Shown in pieces: positions 1 through 7,776 of a stretch of 29,322 nt of DNA. Below the pieces are notes generated by a model. The model saw nothing but the letters and a program-made list of their open reading frames with translations. It made no database searches and was not told the origin of the DNA. Made by a program: the position numbers and the translations under genes. Positions within the stretch are counted from its first letter, which is position 1, and each line of letters begins with the position of its first letter. The stretch is from CAYQTO01 sp964420455 (GTDB lineage: Bacteria; Sumerlaeota; Sumerlaeia; SLMS01): assembly GCA_964420455.1 (NCBI GenBank), contig CAYQTO010000024.1, forward strand, positions 1 through 29,322, written 5' to 3'.

Positions 1-761
1 GAACGCACGCGCTCGATCGCCCCGTCGTCCGGCTGCCCGCGAACCAGCAGCCGGGCCTCCTCGAAGAGCAGCCCGCTGTCCGGTGAACCGTCGCTATCAC
101 CGACCCGCAACCGTGCCGCGCTGCCATACAGGAGGCGCTCCATGGCGGCGAGTTCCGCGCTCGTGGCGGCGAGGTTCTGGGCCGCCTCCGCTTCCGACGC
201 CTGGAGTTCGTCAACCTCAGCGACCAACCGGTCGAACTCCGCCCGAAAGGCTTCGGACATCTTCTCGGCCTCGCCGGTCATGATGTCGCCGTAGCGCTCG
301 AGGCCGCGAACGAGCCAGCTTTCCGCAAGGAAATGGACCTGCTCGGGGTCCGTCCATTCGACGGATAACTGGACGACCGGCGAGAACTCCGCCACAACGG
401 CGGTCTCGCGGGTCATGATCACTTCCGCACGAAAGCGTGCCTTGATGTTCTCGTAGCCGCCCCGGGGAAAGGTGGGAAACTGCTCCCGGGCCGCCTCGAC
501 GACCTCGCGCACGAGGGCGTCACTGCGGAAAATCTCCTCGTAGACGGGCGGATCGATGCGGTCGAGAGTGGGGCCCACGCGCAGTTCCGACGGGGCCGTG
601 CGCACCCGGAGCATCGCCGACGCCTCGTAGAAGTCCGCAAAGGCCCCCTTCACGAAGAAATACGCCGCAACAAAGAGCACCGGCGGAAGGGCGATCAGCA
701 GGTATCGCCGCTTCCAAAAATGCCGGATCAACTCGATGAAGGAAAAGCGGTTGTCTTCCAC
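1..761 (-). CDS. Wzz/GumC-type polysaccharide chain-length determinant, truncated by window edge
   Basis: About 253 codons are visible; the C-terminus lies beyond position 1. Read leftward from a GTG at 761-759, the protein has a basic N-terminus, one membrane segment at about residues 20-37 (YLLIALPPVLFVAAYFF) and then a periplasmic region. It ends in a heptad-like, Glu/Ala-rich stretch (about residues 170-220) suggesting the long coiled coil of Wzz-family proteins. The family sets the length of O-antigen, capsule or exopolysaccharide at the inner membrane; GumC-like versions add a second membrane segment and sometimes a tyrosine kinase domain, which cannot be judged here. A TAA lies in frame a few codons upstream, so GTG 761 is the best start, though no clear ribosome site is seen. 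The neighbouring methyltransferase and glycosyltransferase fit a polysaccharide role. The family call rests on architecture more than on a diagnostic motif. Confidence 0.7.
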   Translation of the reverse strand, partial: MEDNRFSFIELIRHFWKRRYLLIALPPVLFVAAYFFVKGAFADFYEASAMLRVRTAPSELRVGPTLDRIDPPVYEEIFRSDALVREVVEAAREQFPTFPRGGYENIKARFRAEVIMTRETAVVAEFSPVVQLSVEWTDPEQVHFLAESWLVRGLERYGDIMTGEAEKMSEAFRAEFDRLVAEVDELQASEAEAAQNLAATSAELAAMERLLYGSAARLRVGDSDGSPDSGLLFEEARLLVRGQPDDGAIERVR

Positions 762-859
762 AAGGGGCTCTGGCGAGTGACATGGGGACGTAGCGGGTCG
801 TTAAGCGCTCACGGTTCTGCCACTCCGTTCCAAGGTCAAGACGCAGTTTCGCCCCATTC

Positions 860-2293
860 ATGAGCCGCCGCCTCCGATCCTCGCGCCCCGGGCGCCTTGC
901 CCAGTGGGGGCTCATCGTGCTCGGGCTGCTTCTCGCGCTCTTCTTTTTGGGCGGTTTCGGGACGCTCCGGCTCCTCGCGGAACTCCAGAACGAACTGGTC
1001 CGCGACAACCTCGAACGCGTCGGCCGCCAGCTCACCGATCCGCCCCCCCAGTCTTTCTACTTCCTCGAGTTCCTCGTGGACGCCGACACGGGGGAACTCG
1101 ACCGCCAGCTCCTTGTCGATTACAAGGGGACACTCGCCTGGGAGGAGCTCGACCGCGACCTGCGCGGGGCCGTCAACGAACCAACGCTGGCCATCGCCGC
1201 CCTCCTGTCGCCCACTGGCGAGCCCATCCTCGTCCGCACGGCCCGGGAGCCCGGCCCCGGATTCCCAACTGACCTGGGCGACCGCGACGTCCTCGCCATC
1301 GCCCAGGCCGCCACCGGCGTGGTATCCGAGCCCAACGCCCCCCAGCGCATCGCTCCCTTCCGCCGCCTCTACTTTCCCGTCCGAGCCCCGGATTCCCTCG
1401 ACCCGTCCTCCCCGGGCCCCGTCGTCGCCGTCCTCCAACTAGCCGGTGACCCCGCCGCCTTCCGTCCCCTCTTTCAGGTCCGCAACCGCCTCCTGTTCGG
1501 CTTTGGCATCACCCTCGTGCTCTTCCTCGCCACCTACTGGATGACGGTCCGGCTCGTCCGCCGGACCCTCCACGCCGAGCGCATGGCGGGTCAGGCCGAC
1601 CGCCTGCGCGCCCTCGGCAGCATGACCGCCGGCATCGCCCACGAAATCCGCAATCCCCTCAACATCCTCACCCTCCAGGCGGAGGAACTCGAGGCCTCCC
1701 TCGCGGATGTGCCCGAGGCGAAACTGCGTGCCAATCTTGCCAGCCTCGCCAGCGACATTCGCGCGGAGACCCTTCGACTGAAATCCCTGACGGAGGAATT
1801 TGTCCACTTCGCGCGCGCCAGTTCAGAGAAGGACGAGGGGAACGCCCTCACCAATGTTGCGGAAGTGGTGGAGGAAACTGTCCGTCGGTTCGGCAAAGGC
1901 CTCCATCCGGAACTCCACAGCCTTCACGTTCGTATAGACGCAGATAGGGGGCTCCGGGCGCGCTTTCCGGAGGATCGCCTGCGCCAGATCCTGCTCAATT
2001 TGCTCCGCAATGCCCAGGAGGCGCTCGGCCCCCGAAAGGGGGAGGTCGACGTCCGCGTCAGCCGTGTCGGAGACGGGATCGAGATCCTGGTAAACGACAA
2101 CGGTCCGGGAATGGACGCGACAACAGCCAGCCAGGTCTTCGACCCCTTCTTTACCACACGAGCCGAAGGTACCGGCCTGGGATTGAGCCTCAGCCGGGCC
2201 TACGCGGAGACCGCCGGCGGTTCCCTCACTCTGAAGACGGCACCGGAGAAGGGGGCAACGTTCCTCCTGCGCCTGCCTGTGGTTGACTCGTGA
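860..2293 (+). CDS. Membrane sensor histidine kinase (NtrB/PAS-less type)
   Basis: The protein has 477 residues and signals by autophosphorylation on a histidine. A first membrane segment lies at about residues 14-36 and a second at about 210-232, enclosing a periplasmic sensor domain of about 170 residues that I do not recognise. The HisKA H-box is at 258-267 with phospho-acceptor His261 (GIAHEIRNPLN). The ATPase part has the N-box around Asn380/Asn384, G1 DNGPGM at 413-418, the F-box FDPFF near 427-431 and G2 EGTGLGLSL at 436-444, so it looks catalytically complete. There is no HAMP or receiver domain, and no response regulator gene lies next to it in the window. Its stop overlaps a possible GTG start of the next gene by four bases. 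The ATG at 860 is used because it gives a normal N-terminus just before the first membrane segment; the ribosome site is weak. Confidence 0.93.
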   Translation: MSRRLRSSRPGRLAQWGLIVLGLLLALFFLGGFGTLRLLAELQNELVRDNLERVGRQLTDPPPQSFYFLEFLVDADTGELDRQLLVDYKGTLAWEELDRDLRGAVNEPTLAIAALLSPTGEPILVRTAREPGPGFPTDLGDRDVLAIAQAATGVVSEPNAPQRIAPFRRLYFPVRAPDSLDPSSPGPVVAVLQLAGDPAAFRPLFQVRNRLLFGFGITLVLFLATYWMTVRLVRRTLHAERMAGQADRLRALGSMTAGIAHEIRNPLNILTLQAEELEASLADVPEAKLRANLASLASDIRAETLRLKSLTEEFVHFARASSEKDEGNALTNVAEVVEETVRRFGKGLHPELHSLHVRIDADRGLRARFPEDRLRQILLNLLRNAQEALGPRKGEVDVRVSRVGDGIEILVNDNGPGMDATTASQVFDPFFTTRAEGTGLGLSLSRAYAETAGGSLTLKTAPEKGATFLLRLPVVDS

Positions 2294-2349
2294 CTGACGC
2301 CAAATGCTTTCTCCCACCCAGCAAACATCAGGTGCGGCCATCAGAATCC

Positions 2350-3156
2350 ATGTCTTCGACGAGCGCTTCCCCCGACTATTATGACGCCCATATAGACGGA
2401 AAGCTGGCCGGCTTTCTCAAGGGCAACGTCCGCGTTGAGCATGCGGCCCGCCGTATCGAACAATACGCCCCCCGTTCACCCCGCCGCATTCTCGAAATCG
2501 GCTGCGGAATCGGGGATGTCTCTTGGCGGATGGATCGCCACTTCACGCCGGAACGGATCGATGGCGTTGACACAAGTCCCGCCTCCATCGACGTCGCCGC
2601 CCTTCTTTTCGGAAGCGAGCGCCTCCGTTTTCATTGCGGCATGACCCACGACCTCGACCTCCCCGGCGACTACGACCTCATCGTTCTGATGGACGTCTAC
2701 GAACATATACCGAAGGCAGGCCGTCCCGAATTTCACACCGAGCTCCGCCGGTTGCTCTCCCCCCGCGGCAGAATCATTCTCACCTGTCCCACACCGCGCA
2801 AGCAGGCGGACCTCCGCGCCAACAATCCCGCGGGCCTGCAACCCGTTGATGAGGATGTCTCCCTCCAAGACCTCCTCCAGCTCTCCATCGACCTCCAGGT
2901 GCCGATCCTCTGTTACGAAGAAATCGATGTCTGGAATGCCGGGGACTACGCCCATGCGGTTCTGGGTAATCGGGACGAATGGAATGCACCGCGACCCCGC
3001 TCTCTCGAGCGCGCCAGGCGAGACCGCATCGCCGATCTGCTCCGTCGTGACCAAATTCTGTCCAGCCTCCTCCCCGCCCAACGCCTTCGCCATTTCCGGG
3101 AGAAAACCGGCGCCGATTCCATCGAGCAGTTTCTCGCAGGGCGCAGCAAGGCATGA
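2350..3156 (+). CDS. Class I SAM-dependent methyltransferase
   Basis: From ATG 2350 the protein has 268 residues. Motif I for S-adenosylmethionine is clear at about residues 47-55 (ILEIGCGIG), followed by an acidic strand end (GVDTSP) and the post-motif LIVLMDVYEHIPK typical of Methyltransf_11/23 enzymes. Such enzymes often act on small molecules, lipids or sugars; the substrate is unknown. An in-frame GTG at 2290 would add 20 residues and overlap the kinase stop by four bases. I prefer 2350 because the added residues look unlike the family, but the choice is open. The stop overlaps the ATG of the glycosyltransferase (ATGA, 3153-3156), so the two are translationally coupled and a role in modifying a glycan or glycolipid is a reasonable inference. 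Confidence 0.85.
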   Translation: MSSTSASPDYYDAHIDGKLAGFLKGNVRVEHAARRIEQYAPRSPRRILEIGCGIGDVSWRMDRHFTPERIDGVDTSPASIDVAALLFGSERLRFHCGMTHDLDLPGDYDLIVLMDVYEHIPKAGRPEFHTELRRLLSPRGRIILTCPTPRKQADLRANNPAGLQPVDEDVSLQDLLQLSIDLQVPILCYEEIDVWNAGDYAHAVLGNRDEWNAPRPRSLERARRDRIADLLRRDQILSSLLPAQRLRHFREKTGADSIEQFLAGRSKA

Positions 3157-4283
3157 AGGCCACCCTCGCCGTCCTCACCCCTCAGACGGGCCTCGCGTCA
3201 GAGACCTTCATTCGTCGCCATGCCGTCGACCTTCTTCCCGGTCGCACCGCGGTCATTGCCGGCACGCGGGAAATGCCCACCGGCCAGTACTGGACCGTTC
3301 CTCGCCCCGCCATCTATCTCGACGAAGAGCGCCGTCGCCTCATCAATCGTCTCGCCTTCCGCCTCAGCGGCAAGCTCTCCCCGGACAACCGGATCACCGC
3401 CGGCTTCATCCAGCACGTACAGGACAAGGTGGTCCTCGGCGAGTACCTCGACTGGTCATGGGAGTTCCTCCCGTCCGTTCACCAACGCCTGGGCATTCCC
3501 TTCTACGCTCATGCCCACGGTTACGACGTCTCGATCAAGTTGCGTGAACCTCAATGGCGACGGCAATACAAGGACCTCGCGGGTGTCGCAGGCATCGTCC
3601 TGGTCTCGGACTACGCTCGAAAGCTCCTCATGGAAATTGGGGTTCCGGCGGAGAAGCTGCATGTCATCCCCTGTGGCGTGGAAATTCCTTCCGTTGCCGC
3701 CAGTCCATCGGACGATGAAACCCTCCGCTGTATTGCTGTCGGCCGTCTTGTGGGGAAAAAGGCCCCCGTGCTCCTCCTCGCCGCTTTCCGGCGCGCTGCC
3801 GAGAGGGATCCGCGTCTCCACCTGGACCTTGTCGGTGCCGGCCCCCATTACTCCGCCGTCTATCAATATAGACAGGAGGCCGGCCTCACGGATCGCGTGA
3901 CCCTCCACGGGGCGCTCCCCCACAACGAAGTGCTCGCTCTTTTCGCCCGCTCCCACCTTTTCCTTCAACACAGTGTCATTGATCCAGAAACAGGCGATAC
4001 AGAGGGGCTTCCCGTGAGTATCCTCGAGGCAGGCGCACACGGCCTGCCTGTCGTGACCACCCGTCACGTTGGCATACCAGAGGCCGTGCTGGACGGAAAG
4101 ACCGGTTTGCTGGTGGAGGAGTACGACACCGCGGCGATGGCCGAAGCGATTCTGCGGCTTGCCAGGGAAGCCAACCTCCGCCAGGACCTTGGCGAGGCAG
4201 CGAGGGAGCGCATCCGCGAGAAATTCTCCTGGGTGCGCGAGCGGTGCGACCTTCTGGCGTTGCTGGGCCTCTCTGACTCCTAG
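3153..4283 (+). CDS. Glycosyltransferase family 4 (GT-B fold)
   Basis: The protein has 376 residues, a normal length for retaining GT4 enzymes that transfer sugars from nucleotide-sugar donors in envelope polysaccharide synthesis. The N-terminal acceptor domain contains the PFYAHAHGYDVS stretch near residues 116-127. The linker has the usual VIPCGVE (171-177) and the donor domain begins AVGRLVGKKAP (195-205). The E-x7-E motif that contacts the donor is Glu284 and Glu292 (EGLPVSILE), followed by GLPVVTTRHVGIPE. Parts of the layout resemble WcaL/colanic-acid type transferases, with an unusually specific HAHGYDVS. It has no signal peptide or membrane segment, so it should act at the inner face of the cytoplasmic membrane. 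It overlaps the methyltransferase by four bases upstream and the lpxK stop by four bases downstream (convergent). Confidence 0.92.
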   Translation: MKATLAVLTPQTGLASETFIRRHAVDLLPGRTAVIAGTREMPTGQYWTVPRPAIYLDEERRRLINRLAFRLSGKLSPDNRITAGFIQHVQDKVVLGEYLDWSWEFLPSVHQRLGIPFYAHAHGYDVSIKLREPQWRRQYKDLAGVAGIVLVSDYARKLLMEIGVPAEKLHVIPCGVEIPSVAASPSDDETLRCIAVGRLVGKKAPVLLLAAFRRAAERDPRLHLDLVGAGPHYSAVYQYRQEAGLTDRVTLHGALPHNEVLALFARSHLFLQHSVIDPETGDTEGLPVSILEAGAHGLPVVTTRHVGIPEAVLDGKTGLLVEEYDTAAMAEAILRLAREANLRQDLGEAARERIREKFSWVRERCDLLALLGLSDS

Positions 4284-5413
4284 GCCCCGAGGAATCCGCG
4301 GACCAGCCGCGCCGCCAGCCGCGCCCGCAGCACCTTCTCCGCCAGTCGTCGGTCCTTCGGCGTAAGGAATTCCAGCTCGGTTCGGATACTCACGAGGCTC
4401 TTGGGAATCCGCGTGCTGTCGATCTTCACCGCGTCCTTCTCGGTCACGATGATGGCCTTGTAGCGGCGGGCCTTGCGCAGGCGCGAGAGGCTGACGATGT
4501 CGCGCCGGGGGATCGGCTCGTGGTCGGGAAACTGGCGCATGGCGGCGACTTCGATGCCCTCCTTCTCGAGGCCCAGACGCACGCTGTCCGGGTTGCCGAC
4601 GGCACAGGCGACGGCCACGCGCTCGCCACGGAGGGTATCGAGGTCCACTGGCTCCTCGTCCACGACGCGCCGGGCGCCGGTGATCTTCATCGCGGTGCGC
4701 ACGATGGGGACCGAAGGGGCGAAGCGGCGGATCTGGCGCATGACCGAGCGGAGGTTTTCCGCGATGTCGGCCCGCGTAACGACGATCAGGTGCGCGTGGG
4801 CGAGGACCCGCGGCGATTCGCGGAGCGTGCCGCGGGGAAACACGCGAAGCTCCGACAACGGCCGGAGCGCATCGACGAGGACGATGTCGCCGTTGCGGGC
4901 GAGGGCATGATGCTGGAAGCCGTCGTCGAGCACGAGGGTATCGACCTCGAAATGGCGGATGGCAGCGCGGCCGGCGCGATAGCGGTCCGCCGCGGCGAGG
5001 ATGGGGGTGTTCTCGAGGCGCTCGGCCAGGAGAAAGGGCTCGTCGCCGGCGTCCGCCAGTTCGGCTTTGCGGCGCTTGCCGTTATGGACAACCACGAGGC
5101 GATCCTCGTCCTCGCGGCCATAGCCCCGGGTGAGGATCGCGGGCCGGCGGCCTTCCTCGCGGAGCCAACGCGCAAGCCAGACGGTGAAGGGGGTCTTTCC
5201 CGTGCCCCCCAGCGTGATGTTGCCGACGCTGAGGACTGTGGCGGGGAGGACGCGGCGGGCGCGAAGGCCGGTCGCGTACGCCAGGCGATTCACGGAGGCA
5301 CCGGCGCCGTAGAAGGCAGACGCGGCGCCGAGGGTTTTCTGGAGCGCGGCGTCGACCGAGCCGTCCGGCTCCTTCTCGTCCTTGATTCGTTCGAAAAAGC
5401 TATAAAGTCCCAT
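4280..5413 (-). CDS. lpxK: Tetraacyldisaccharide 4'-kinase
   Basis: LpxK phosphorylates the 4' position of the tetraacyldisaccharide 1-phosphate to make lipid IVA, the sixth step of the lipid A pathway, at the inner membrane. The 377-residue protein has the characteristic P-loop SVGNITLGGTGKTP (62-75), then LTRGYGR (94-100) and the conserved VLDDGFQHHAL block (161-171) that carries catalytic and Mg-binding acidic residues. It is somewhat longer than the common 320-350 residues, mostly by an N-terminal extension that follows the usual membrane-associating helix pattern (FYGAGASVNRLAYATG). It lies 12 bases downstream of gluQ and is probably co-transcribed with it. Its presence is the best evidence that this organism makes lipid A; no other lpx gene is in the window. 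Confidence 0.96.
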   Translation of the reverse strand: MGLYSFFERIKDEKEPDGSVDAALQKTLGAASAFYGAGASVNRLAYATGLRARRVLPATVLSVGNITLGGTGKTPFTVWLARWLREEGRRPAILTRGYGREDEDRLVVVHNGKRRKAELADAGDEPFLLAERLENTPILAAADRYRAGRAAIRHFEVDTLVLDDGFQHHALARNGDIVLVDALRPLSELRVFPRGTLRESPRVLAHAHLIVVTRADIAENLRSVMRQIRRFAPSVPIVRTAMKITGARRVVDEEPVDLDTLRGERVAVACAVGNPDSVRLGLEKEGIEVAAMRQFPDHEPIPRRDIVSLSRLRKARRYKAIIVTEKDAVKIDSTRIPKSLVSIRTELEFLTPKDRRLAEKVLRARLAARLVRGFLGA

Positions 5414-5425
5414 GACAGGGTTCCT

Positions 5426-6370
5426 TTAATGGCGGGGCCGGAAGGCGGCAAGAGTTTGCTCGGAAAAGAAGACCTCTTCGCGGGGGACCAGCGCCGGATC
5501 CCACCGGCGGGCGACCTCCGCGAGGGTCGGACGTTCGCCCCTGTCCGCAAGCCCAAGCGTATGGGCCAGGTAGCCGATGATTGCCGGCGGTTCGTAGCCA
5601 CGGGCGAGGTAGGACGCGAGGTCGTCGCTCCCTTCCCGCTTGGCGAGGCGCCGGCCGTCCTCGCCGAGCATCAAGGGAAGGTGGACGTAGCGGGGGATCG
5701 GGAGCTCGAGGAGTTCGAGAAGGTAGGCCTGGCGGGCGCCGGAATCGAGGAGATCGGCGCCGCGGACGACCTCGGTGACGTCGCAGAGGGCATCGTCGAC
5801 GGCACAGGCGAACTGGTAGGCGTAGAAGCCGTCGGCGCGGCGGACAACAAAGTCGCCTCCCTCCGTCTTGAGATCGAGGGGGACCTCGCCCTTGAACCCA
5901 TCGAGAAAGGTCGGCGCGGCGAGGTCCACCCGGACGCGCCATGCGTGGCGGTCGCCGCGGGCGATGCGGGTTTCCGCCTCGGAAGGGGCCAGGCCCCGGC
6001 AGGTTCCCGGGTAGGCCACGCCGCCGGGACCGTGGGGCGCGGAGGCCGCCGCGGCGATGTCCTTGCGCGAGCAGAAGCAGGGGTAGACGAGGCGCTTGCG
6101 CCGCAAGGTTTCAAAGTGCCGGGCGTAGACAGCGGTGCGCTCGCTCTGGCGCAGGGGGGGCGCATCCCAGACGAAGCCAAGGAGGGCGAGGTCCGCCAAC
6201 TGGCGCTCCTCGAAGGTCGCCCGACAGCGGTCGCGGTCGAGGTCCTCGATGCGCAGGAGAAGGCGTCCTCCGCGCGACCGGGCGCTCGCGGCGGCGGCCA
6301 GCGCCGTGCGCAGATTCCCCAGATGCAGCAACCCTGTTGGCGACGGCGCGTACCGCCCCACCGCTGTCAC
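5426..6370 (-). CDS. gluQ: Glutamyl-queuosine tRNA(Asp) synthetase
   Basis: This is a paralogue of the catalytic half of glutamyl-tRNA synthetase that attaches glutamate to queuosine at position 34 of tRNA(Asp). The 314-residue length, with no anticodon-binding domain, is right for GluQRS (YadB). It starts with GRYAPSPTGLLHLGN (5-19), where HLGN is the HIGH-type motif. It has the Zn-binding set of the family (Cys98, Cys100, Tyr120, Cys124) and RLAKREGS (241-248) in place of KMSKS. The start is GTG (6370-6368), directly before TAVGRYAPSP. A 92-base divergent region separates it from argG. Its presence implies that the cell makes or salvages queuosine, which is relevant to the transglycosylase gene at 13336. 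Confidence 0.95.
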   Translation of the reverse strand: MTAVGRYAPSPTGLLHLGNLRTALAAAASARSRGGRLLLRIEDLDRDRCRATFEERQLADLALLGFVWDAPPLRQSERTAVYARHFETLRRKRLVYPCFCSRKDIAAAASAPHGPGGVAYPGTCRGLAPSEAETRIARGDRHAWRVRVDLAAPTFLDGFKGEVPLDLKTEGGDFVVRRADGFYAYQFACAVDDALCDVTEVVRGADLLDSGARQAYLLELLELPIPRYVHLPLMLGEDGRRLAKREGSDDLASYLARGYEPPAIIGYLAHTLGLADRGERPTLAEVARRWDPALVPREEVFFSEQTLAAFRPRH

Positions 6371-6462
6371 AGAAACCGAACCTTGACTTGACGCTCGTCA
6401 GCCGAGGCGAAGGAATCGCGCCGCCCGACTGACCGCCGAAACGAAAGGAATCTCAACGGCCG

Positions 6463-7686
6463 ATGGCAACCGCTGTTCTCGCCTATTCGGGGGGTCTCGA
6501 CACCTCGGTGATCCTCCAGTGGCTTGTGGAAAAGGGCCACACGGTGCACGCCGCCTATATCGATGTGGGGCAGCCGGCCGACGACCTCGACCTCGTGCGC
6601 CGCAAGGCGCAACAGTGCGGCGCGGCAAGTTGCCACATTGTCAACAAGCGCGAGGAGCTCTGTCGCGACTTTGCCTTCCCCACGCTCCTGTGGGACGCAA
6701 AGTATGAGAGCGTGTATCTCCTGGGCACTTCGATCGCGCGGCCGATCATTGCCAAGGGGTGCCTGGAGGTGGCCAAGCAGGTGGGCGCGACCGCCTTCGC
6801 CCATGGGGCAACGGGGAAGGGGAACGACCAGTGCCGCTTCCAGCTGACAGCGGAGGCACTCTGGCCCGACATCCAGATCATCGCCCCCTGGCGCGACGAG
6901 GAGTTCCGCGCCCAGTTTCCCGGCCGCACCGAAATGATCGCCTACGCGGAGAAACATGGAATCCCGGTGAAGGCGACGCAGGCAGCTCCGTATAGCTCCG
7001 ACGAGAATTGCCTCCACGTCAGCTACGAGGCCGGCATCCTCGAGGACCTCGCCGTGGAAGGGATCGCGATTCCCGAATACCAGATGGTCACCCCGCCCCA
7101 GATGGCGCCGGACACGCCGGAGGAGGTGACAATCGAGTTCGAGGACGGCATGCCGGTGGGGGTGAATGAGGAGCGGATCGAGAGCGCGTACGAGATCGTT
7201 CGGCGACTGAACGAAATCGGCGGGCGCCATGGTGTCGGCCTCCTCGACATGGTCGAGAACCGGTTTGTGGGCATGAAGAGTCGCGGGGTCTACGAGGCGC
7301 CGGGGATGACCCTGCTGTACACGGCGCACCGGCTCCTCGAGCAGCTGACCATGGACCGCGAGCTGATGCACCTGCGGGATCGGCTGGCGGTGGACGTCGC
7401 GGAACTCGTCTACTACGGGTATTGGTACTGCCGGAAGATGGATGCGCTCCTGGCGTTCATCAGCGAGGCGCAGAAAAACGTCACCGGTTCGGTCCGGTTG
7501 AAGCTCTACAAAGGGAACATGATCCCGACGTCCCGGCGGTCGCCGTTCTCGCTCTATGACGAGTCGATCGCAACGATGGAGGGGGGCGGCTCCTTCAACC
7601 AGAACGACAGCTCGGGTTTCCTGCGAATCCAAGGGTTGCCGCTTCGGGTGCAGGCACGCTTCGGCCGATGGGGAAAGGGGCTCTGA
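6463..7686 (+). CDS. argG: Argininosuccinate synthase
   Basis: The enzyme condenses citrulline and aspartate with ATP to give argininosuccinate, the penultimate step of arginine synthesis in the cytosol. The 407 residues match the usual length of about 400. The N-terminus has the pyrophosphatase-type P-loop AYSGGLDTSV (7-16). Other family signatures are present: AHGATGKGNDQCRF for citrulline and aspartate binding, YSSDENCLHVSYE, and the MTLLYTAHR stretch. ATG 6463 is preceded by AAAGGAA about 13 bases away. It leads a run of same-strand genes, but no other arginine gene is nearby (argH is absent), so the locus is not an arginine operon. Confidence 0.98.
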   Translation: MATAVLAYSGGLDTSVILQWLVEKGHTVHAAYIDVGQPADDLDLVRRKAQQCGAASCHIVNKREELCRDFAFPTLLWDAKYESVYLLGTSIARPIIAKGCLEVAKQVGATAFAHGATGKGNDQCRFQLTAEALWPDIQIIAPWRDEEFRAQFPGRTEMIAYAEKHGIPVKATQAAPYSSDENCLHVSYEAGILEDLAVEGIAIPEYQMVTPPQMAPDTPEEVTIEFEDGMPVGVNEERIESAYEIVRRLNEIGGRHGVGLLDMVENRFVGMKSRGVYEAPGMTLLYTAHRLLEQLTMDRELMHLRDRLAVDVAELVYYGYWYCRKMDALLAFISEAQKNVTGSVRLKLYKGNMIPTSRRSPFSLYDESIATMEGGGSFNQNDSSGFLRIQGLPLRVQARFGRWGKGL

Positions 7687-7776
7687 CGCGGAGTCCGCCG
7701 TTGACGCGATGCCGTTGGCGCCCCCTACTTTCATCTTCGAGACCACGACCGGCGCGGCTTGCCAAGGCCGACGATC

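Noticed and set aside
4520..6391. Plus-strand open frame of about 620 codons opposite lpxK and gluQ
   Set aside because: Antisense to two clear genes with intact motifs; its composition is typical of high-GC shadow frames.
7700..7726. TTGACG as a promoter before the TPR gene
   Set aside because: No acceptable -10 box at 16-18 bases.
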